From assembly GCA_945949655.1 (NCBI GenBank), contig CAMFFG010000028.1:1-9567 (forward strand): a DNA stretch of 9,567 nucleotides. Direction: 5' to 3'. The notes under the pieces were generated by a model. The model worked only from the letters and a program-made list of their open reading frames with translations. It did not search any database and was not told the DNA's origin. The first letter of the stretch is position 1. Each line of letters starts with the position of its first letter. Shown one piece after another: positions 5,995 through 9,567 of this stretch. Both the position numbers and the translations under genes were made by a program. Source of the stretch: an uncultured Peptococcaceae bacterium. Its GTDB lineage: Bacteria > Bacillota > Peptococcia > Peptococcales > Peptococcaceae.

Positions 5995-7176
5995 TTACAT
6001 CCCTACATAAACGCCGTTCTGGATTACCATACCTTTTGGTTCTTTGGTGATCTGGCCGTTTTCATTCCAGGTAGCACCGGTACCGGTCAGGCCGTCAAAG
6101 GTCATGGTGGTGAACTGTTCTTTCATCAGTTCGTTCAGTTCTTCGGCAGTCATATCAGCAGTTGCATTGGCATTGGTGCAAGCCTGATACAGTGCATAGA
6201 TGCAGTCATAAGCATCGGCAGCGAACTGGTTTGGCACTTCGCCGTAGCGTTCCTGATATTTGGCAACGAAGCTCTGGGTTCTTTCGTCGTCTGCGTCGGC
6301 AGAGAACGGAGTCAGCAGCATTACGCCTTCGGCCAGGGAGGTATCAAAACCTTCCAGAGTCAGAATACCGTCCATACCATCTACACCAAAGAATTTCGGT
6401 GCATAGCCCATAGCATCAGCCTGATTCAGGATCAGAGAAGCAGCATCATAGTACATTGGCAGGAACAGCAGATCTGCACCGGCATTTTTTGCATCGTTCA
6501 GCTGTACGGAGAAATCGTTCTGGCTGTCGGTGGTGAAGGTGGTGGTAGAAACTACATCCAGACCTAATTCGCCTGCTTTGCTCATGAATGTTTCATAGAT
6601 CCCGCTGGAATACACGTCGTCGTTTTTGTAGATGACAGCGATTTTGCTGCCTAGCTGCTGATCCGAGATATACTGTGCAGAAGCGGAACCCTGGTTGGGG
6701 TCAGCAAAGCACATCTGGAACACATTGTCCTTGCCTTCTGTTACAGTGGTAGCAGAAGCAGACGGTGTCAGAGCAAAAATGCTGTCGCGATAGTTTTCAT
6801 CGGAGGTCGCAGTACCTGGTGTAGAAGTTACAGAGCCCAGAGACAGCTGCATGCCCCAATCTTTTAAGGTGTTGTAAGCGTTCACTGCTTTTTCTGCATC
6901 GTGGGCATCGTCTTCCATTTTCAGTTCAAACTGAACACCGCCCATTGCGTTGATTTCTTCTTCAGCGATTTCAGCGCCATGATGTTCAGCCAGATCATAA
7001 ATAGAATCACCGCCGGTCAATGGGCCTGTCCCACCGACTTTAATGGCGGCTGCTGTATCACCGCCAGCATTATCCGCTGCAGCATTCTTATCGCCGCTGT
7101 TACCGCCGCAACCGGCGAACATGGTCAGTCCCATGGCCAGAACCAGACCTAATGCAATTTTCTTTTTCATTTTCAT
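5995..7176 (-). CDS. livK: Branched-chain amino acid ABC transporter substrate-binding lipoprotein LivK
   Basis: This is the extracytoplasmic receptor that binds leucine, isoleucine, valine or related amino acids and delivers them to LivHM. The 393-residue protein begins with a lipoprotein signal peptide: basic MKMKKK, a hydrophobic core, then FAGC with Cys23 as the lipidated residue. A low-complexity Gly/Ala/Asp/Asn linker follows (about 24-44), then a type I periplasmic-binding-protein (Peripla_BP_6) fold. The receptor part starts IKVGGTGPLTGG and contains EEEINAMGGV, GSVTSTPGT, ALTPSASA and AADAYDCIYAL. The exact ligand cannot be read from sequence. ATG 7174-7176 has AGGGGGAGA at 7182-7190. 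It is first in the liv operon, preceded by a promoter region with palindromic DNA and followed by the hairpin at 5914-5943. Confidence 0.95.
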   Translation of the reverse strand: MKMKKKIALGLVLAMGLTMFAGCGGNSGDKNAAADNAGGDTAAAIKVGGTGPLTGGDSIYDLAEHHGAEIAEEEINAMGGVQFELKMEDDAHDAEKAVNAYNTLKDWGMQLSLGSVTSTPGTATSDENYRDSIFALTPSASATTVTEGKDNVFQMCFADPNQGSASAQYISDQQLGSKIAVIYKNDDVYSSGIYETFMSKAGELGLDVVSTTTFTTDSQNDFSVQLNDAKNAGADLLFLPMYYDAASLILNQADAMGYAPKFFGVDGMDGILTLEGFDTSLAEGVMLLTPFSADADDERTQSFVAKYQERYGEVPNQFAADAYDCIYALYQACTNANATADMTAEELNELMKEQFTTMTFDGLTGTGATWNENGQITKEPKGMVIQNGVYVGM

Positions 7177-7200
7177 TGGAATCTCCCCCTAAAATAACAT

Positions 7201-7235
7201 ATACTTTTCTGTACTATATCTGTCCTAAAAAGTAT
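7201..7235. repeat. Inverted repeat in the livK leader
   Basis: ATACTTTT (7201-7208) and AAAAGTAT (7228-7235) are exact inverted copies separated by 19 bases. They lie between the predicted transcription start (near 7239) and the ribosome binding site (7182-7190), so they could form an RNA stem or bind a regulator. I cannot match it to a known riboswitch. Confidence 0.45.
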
Positions 7236-7238
7236 CTT

Positions 7239-7252
7239 GTATTATATAATAC
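7239..7252. promoter_or_regulatory. Perfect 14-base palindrome over the livK -10 region
   Basis: GTATTATATAATAC is a perfect palindrome covering the predicted -10 and start point of livK transcription. It contains TATTAT and TATAAT on the minus strand. Its position would suit a repressor operator, although AT-rich promoter DNA can be palindromic by chance. Confidence 0.4.
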
Positions 7253-7273
7253 ATCATTTTCTGTCTTTTGCAA
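7246..7273 (-). promoter_or_regulatory. Probable promoter for livK and the liv operon
   Basis: On the minus strand, TTGCAA (7268-7273; 4/6) is followed after 16 bases by TATTAT (7246-7251; 5/6). An overlapping TATAAT (7241-7246) would be 21 bases from the same -35, which is too far. The start would be near 7239. The region 7177-7382 between livK and the upstream spoIIP-like gene is very AT-rich and holds no gene. Confidence 0.5.
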
Positions 7274-7382
7274 TGCTTTTTTTATATTTTTTCTGACTTT
7301 TTTTTATCGGTCATATAAGAAAGAATAACAATATCGCTATATCCACTGTTGCTCTATATTTCACAAGCGTCGCAAGCCCGTT

Positions 7383-8369
7383 CTAAGACTGCTCCTGCAA
7401 CACTTCTGCCACTACCTGCGCAAAGCATTCCATGGCATAGTCGGCCTCCTCCTGCGTATTGAGGTCGGAACCGATCTCCAGCAATACAGCATGGGGGTGC
7501 ACCTGCTGATTATAACGTCCTGTTTCTTTGATGCGGATATTCTCCCGCAGCAGTCCCGGGTACAACTGATTGCAGGTCTGCTCCAGCTGCCGGGCAAAGG
7601 CCAGATTTTCTTTCCAGGTTTCATGGTTGGCCCCGATCACCAGCATAATGCGGGCTGCTTTTTTGCCATTGATGGTGGTCGTGGTAGGCTCTTTGGAGGT
7701 GAAACCGGCATCCCGGTGAATATCAAACACTGCCATCGCATCAGGGTTGGACTGCAATAGCTGCTGGGCGGTGAGCAGCGAATTCTGGTAGGCCCGATTC
7801 CAGTTGGGATAATCATGCAATGTGGTGTTGTGCACGGTGCGGATGCCGTATTTCTGCTGCAGGGCCGCCTGAAACACATCGGCAGCCTGTACCACGCCGC
7901 CGTTTTCTCCGTTCACCTTGCTGACACCGGCGGTGGGCAGATAGGTCTCGGCATTGTGGGTATGATACAGGATCACCTGCACTTCCTGCGAGACGGTCAG
8001 CTCCTGTATCTTTTCAAAACGGTGCTGCCAGTCCTCCGGTACAAAGGCCGAGGCATAAAAGGCTTCTTCCTCCGTTACCAGCCGTATGGTTTTACCCGGT
8101 TTTTCGGCCAGCAATGGAAACCCGCCGGCCAGCTGCTGATAAGGGCTGACTGGTACCGTGCCGCTGATCAGCTGCCAGAGCATAACAGATAACGGGCTAT
8201 CCGGCTGACACAATACCCAGCCCGCCCCGATATACTGCTGCCAATCCTCATCCTGTTCTATAGCCAGTCCACCCGTCTGCCATAAACTGCTGCCGCAGCC
8301 GGACAGAACCATGACCAGCAGACACCAGGGCAGCAGCTTTCTCAGATTTCTTCGCCAGTTTTGAAACAT
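7383..8369 (-). CDS. spoIIP: SpoIIP-family peptidoglycan hydrolase, predicted lipoprotein
   Basis: In spore formers SpoIIP is an amidase/endopeptidase that works with SpoIID and SpoIIM to thin septal peptidoglycan during engulfment. The 328-residue protein shows the family core: VILYHTHNAETYLP at 132-145 (His136, His138, Glu141), a GENGGVVQAADVFQAAL segment, FDIHRDAG at 215-222 and RYNQQVHPHAVLLEIGSDLNTQEEA at about 285-309 (Glu298). The N-terminus has a basic start and a hydrophobic run ending LSGC, so Cys25 is probably lipidated, rather than a plain membrane anchor. It is shorter than the roughly 400-residue Bacillus protein, mainly in the N-terminal region. AAGGAC lies seven bases before ATG 8367-8369. 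It is divergent from rpsT. In Bacillus, gpr lies between rpsT and spoIIP, but not here. No clear terminator follows, so read-through toward livK is possible. Whether it acts in sporulation or in vegetative wall turnover is open. Confidence 0.9.
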   Translation of the reverse strand: MFQNWRRNLRKLLPWCLLVMVLSGCGSSLWQTGGLAIEQDEDWQQYIGAGWVLCQPDSPLSVMLWQLISGTVPVSPYQQLAGGFPLLAEKPGKTIRLVTEEEAFYASAFVPEDWQHRFEKIQELTVSQEVQVILYHTHNAETYLPTAGVSKVNGENGGVVQAADVFQAALQQKYGIRTVHNTTLHDYPNWNRAYQNSLLTAQQLLQSNPDAMAVFDIHRDAGFTSKEPTTTTINGKKAARIMLVIGANHETWKENLAFARQLEQTCNQLYPGLLRENIRIKETGRYNQQVHPHAVLLEIGSDLNTQEEADYAMECFAQVVAEVLQEQS

Positions 8370-8438
8370 CCTACTCGTCCTTTTTCTGCCTTGAAATTTT
8401 TATAGTTTATATATATGAATGAATTGCAGCGATTATTC

Positions 8439-8467
8439 TTGCTTTTTTTTGATCCGCATGGTAGAAT
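8439..8467 (+). promoter_or_regulatory. Promoter for rpsT
   Basis: TTGCTT (8439-8444) and TAGAAT (8462-8467) are separated by 17 bases, and the -10 is preceded by TGG, forming an extended TGn motif. The start would be near 8474, giving a leader of about 94 bases. For the divergent spoIIP-like gene I see only a poor match: an AT-rich stretch (8395-8425) with TATAAA on the minus strand and no convincing -35. Confidence 0.6.
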
Positions 8468-8477
8468 ATTATCTGTT

Positions 8478-8537
8478 AAATTTGCGAGCAAATTTTTACA
8501 TATTGTAAATATCGCGGGAGCCACGTCCTGTTCCCGC
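8478..8537 (+). promoter_or_regulatory. Structured leader of rpsT: three consecutive inverted repeats
   Basis: Three inverted repeats lie almost end to end in the predicted leader. They are AAATTTGC/GCAAATTT (8478-8485 and 8488-8495, followed by Ts), TTTACA/TGTAAA (8495-8500 and 8504-8509) and GCGGGA/TCCCGC (8514-8519 and 8532-8537). The last ends 15 bases before the AAGGAGGTG site. A role in autoregulation by S20, as known for other ribosomal protein leaders, is inference. The first element, with its T-run, could act as an attenuator, although its stem is AT-rich. Confidence 0.5.
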
Positions 8538-8567
8538 TTTGCTAAGTAACTGAAGGAGGTGACAATC

Positions 8568-8828
8568 TTGGCTAACATCAAATCTGCAGCTAAGCGTGCC
8601 CAGATCGCTAAAGTTCGTACTTTAAGAAACAAAAGCGCTATGTCTAAAGTAAAAACCACTATTAAAGGTGTAGAAGCTGCCGTAGCAGCAAACGATGCAG
8701 AAGCAGCAAAAGCAGCTTTAACTGTTGCAATTCAGACCATCGATAAAGCAGCATCCAAAGGTATTCTGCATAAAAACAACGCAGCTCACAAAAAATCCCG
8801 TTTAACAAAAATGGTTAACGCAATGTAA
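8568..8828 (+). CDS. rpsT: 30S ribosomal protein S20
   Basis: S20 is a primary 16S rRNA-binding protein of the small subunit body. The 86-residue product starts MANIKSAAKRA, the standard bacterial S20 N-terminus, is rich in Lys and Ala, helical throughout, and ends with the conserved ILHKNNAAHKKSRLTKMVN region. The start is TTG 8568-8570, with a near-ideal AAGGAGGTG at 8553-8561 six bases upstream. A GTG at 8559 overlaps that site and would add three non-family residues. A UUG start is also used by E. coli rpsT, where it contributes to autoregulation. The gene stands alone, between a hairpin-rich leader and a long terminator. Confidence 0.97.
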   Translation: MANIKSAAKRAQIAKVRTLRNKSAMSKVKTTIKGVEAAVAANDAEAAKAALTVAIQTIDKAASKGILHKNNAAHKKSRLTKMVNAM

Positions 8829-8851
8829 GCACTGCACAGGCTGCACATAGA

Positions 8852-8910
8852 AACAGAGGCTGATGCAAAGAGAAGGAGTTCCTTCTTTCTGCATCAGCCT
8901 CTGTTCTTTT
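8852..8910 (+). terminator. Long terminator after rpsT
   Basis: AACAGAGGCTGATGCA (8852-8867) pairs exactly with TGCATCAGCCTCTGTT (8890-8905). Pairing continues inward, with two mismatches, to give arms of about 26 bases, followed by CTTTT. It begins 23 bases after the rpsT stop. It may also stop transcripts from the convergent minus-strand gene ending at 8979. Confidence 0.88.
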
Positions 8911-8978
8911 ATCCGCACATAGCAGGCAAAGCTTTTTAACCGTCGGCAGACTGAATGTGGCGCTATTGCGTATGATGC

Positions 8979-9182
8979 TTATTTTGTCTGCTTTGGCCTG
9001 TGTTTGAACACCAGGCCCCACACGCAGCCTGTCAGCAAACCATATAGGATATAAATAATATAAGTCACTGAATTGCTCCAGGGGAAGGACGCCTGCGGGT
9101 TATTGACTGCATAGAGAATAAATAGAATGGCAACCATCATAAGAATGCATCCAGTTATAAGATATGCTTTGAATTTTGACAT
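8979..9182 (-). CDS. Small two-span membrane protein, unknown function
   Basis: The 67-residue product has two predicted membrane helices (about 7-26 and 39-58), a short loop containing NNPQASFPWSN, and a basic C-terminus ending HRPKQTK. The start ATG 9180-9182 has a strong AGGAGG at 9191-9196, eight bases upstream. An upstream in-frame extension to 9392 is open but runs across the promoter and opposite the sulfatase remnant, so it is unlikely to be translated. The promoter at 9237-9265 supports expression. I do not recognise the family. The topology recalls small inner-membrane or accessory proteins, but no function should be assumed. Confidence 0.7.
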   Translation of the reverse strand: MSKFKAYLITGCILMMVAILFILYAVNNPQASFPWSNSVTYIIYILYGLLTGCVWGLVFKHRPKQTK

Positions 9183-9236
9183 ATATGTTTCCTCCTCTCC
9201 AACGAGCTTTATACGAAATTCCGGTTTATTGAGTCT

Positions 9237-9265
9237 ATTATACGATATTGTGGAACGGCCCGCAA
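9237..9265 (-). promoter_or_regulatory. Promoter for the small membrane protein
   Basis: On the minus strand, a perfect TATAAT (9237-9242) is preceded, after exactly 17 bases, by TTGCGG (9260-9265; 3/6). The start near 9230 gives a leader of about 48 bases ahead of ATG 9180-9182. Confidence 0.6.
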
Positions 9266-9287
9266 CAAAGGTCATTGATAAAATTAA

Positions 9288-9497
9288 TACTCCTTTTTGC
9301 AACAGGCAACTGATAAATGGGAAGCTGATACGCTGACAGACTGCGTAAAATTGCCGGAATCGCTGCGGGATCTGCCCTACCTGCAGGAACATTACGGCAC
9401 GGTGGCCTGGTCGATACGAGGCATTTTTGAAGGCTATGCGGGCTGGTTTGATGGCAACCCAACCCGTCTGAATCCATTACCAGCACTGTTTATATCA
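9288..9497 (+). pseudogene. Internal fragment of an alkyl-sulfatase-like (metallo-beta-lactamase superfamily) gene
   Basis: A plus-strand frame opens right after TAA 9285-9287, with no plausible start. It encodes about 65 residues containing KLPESLRDLPYLQEHYGTV, then AWSIRGIFEGYAGWFDGNP and RLNPLPALF. This matches my memory of the central region of alkyl/aryl sulfatases of the SdsA1/YjcS type (LP...YYGTV-x-WSVR-x-I-x-x-GY-x-GWFDGNP), just past the metal-binding beta-lactamase fold. Full-length relatives are above 600 residues, so both ends are missing. At the 3' side the frame passes without a stop into the terminator hairpin at 9497-9560 and on to the window edge. The remnant is most likely a decayed gene left by deletion; it lacks the zinc-binding HxHxDH motif and cannot be active. 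Confidence 0.7.
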
Positions 9498-9560
9498 AAT
9501 AAAAAAACAGCTGTTACCGACAGAGCAGAAAGGTTCTGTCCTAACAGCTGTTTTTTATTT
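9497..9560. terminator. Symmetrical two-tier terminator hairpin
   Basis: The left arm 9497-9516 and right arm 9542-9560 are inverted copies apart from one extra A. They include AACAGCTGTTA/TAACAGCTGTT and the flanking A and T runs. An inner stem GACAGA/TCTGTC (9519-9524 and 9535-9540) extends it. Arm ends give a T-tract in both directions, so it could end plus-strand transcription from the sulfatase remnant side and minus-strand transcription entering from beyond the window. Confidence 0.82.
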
Positions 9561-9567
9561 GCTAAAC

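Noticed and set aside
7254..7268. Possible CodY box (consensus AATTTTCWGAAAATT) in the livK promoter spacer
   Set aside because: Only about 10 of 15 positions match in a very AT-rich stretch, which is not better than expected by chance. A second weak match just upstream is no better.
8342..8659. A 105-codon minus-strand frame overlapping the start of rpsT
   Set aside because: It covers the rpsT promoter, leader and first codons on the opposite strand and shows no family pattern.
9183..9392. A 70-residue N-terminal extension of the small membrane protein
   Set aside because: It spans the TATAAT promoter and runs antisense to the sulfatase fragment. ATG 9180-9182 has a strong AGGAGG site.
9238..9486. 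An 82-codon minus-strand frame opposite the sulfatase fragment
   Set aside because: The plus strand carries the recognisable GWFDGNP-type motif. The opposite translation has no pattern or ribosome binding site.

Overview
The window looks like chromosomal DNA from a low-to-mid GC member of the Bacillota (Firmicutes). The evidence is a SpoIIP-family sporulation hydrolase beside rpsT, strong AAGGAGG-type ribosome binding sites, sigma-A-like promoters, and hairpin-plus-T-tract terminators closing most transcription units. An amino-acid-fermenting Clostridia or Negativicutes species would fit, but the sequence alone does not settle the genus. There are no tRNA or rRNA genes, no CRISPR array, no intact mobile element and no phage genes.

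Layout. Bases 1-825 (+) hold the tail of an unidentified gene overlapping (ATGA) a DUF1624/HGSNAT-type multi-span membrane protein. A long two-way terminator (842-900) separates it from a minus-strand block. That block has a small DUF2007-like protein (965-1234) and lgt (1412-2203), each with its own promoter; lgt also has its own terminator. Next is a complete branched-chain amino acid (LIV) ABC transporter operon, all on the minus strand, transcribed livK, livH, livM, livG, livF (7176 down to 2386). The two ATPase domains lie in one uninterrupted reading frame, and a GC-rich terminator sits between livK and livH. Upstream on the same strand is a spoIIP-family lipoprotein gene (7383-8369). 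It is divergent from rpsT (8568-8828, +), which has a TTG start and a hairpin-rich leader. The right end holds a 67-aa two-span membrane protein (8979-9182, -), a decayed fragment of an alkyl-sulfatase-like gene (about 9288-9497, +) and a nearly symmetrical terminator (9497-9560).

How the genes work together. LivK (lipoprotein receptor), LivH and LivM (permeases) and LivG/LivF (ATPases) form one importer for leucine, isoleucine and valine or related amino acids. Lgt attaches the diacylglyceryl anchor to lipobox cysteines such as those predicted for LivK and the SpoIIP homologue. Most of the window is ordinary housekeeping content and I see no clear new multi-gene system. The points most worth checking are the in-frame LivG-LivF fusion, apparently one base away from two separate genes; SpoIIP directly beside rpsT with no gpr between; the palindromic livK promoter region; the structured rpsT leader; and the sulfatase remnant.
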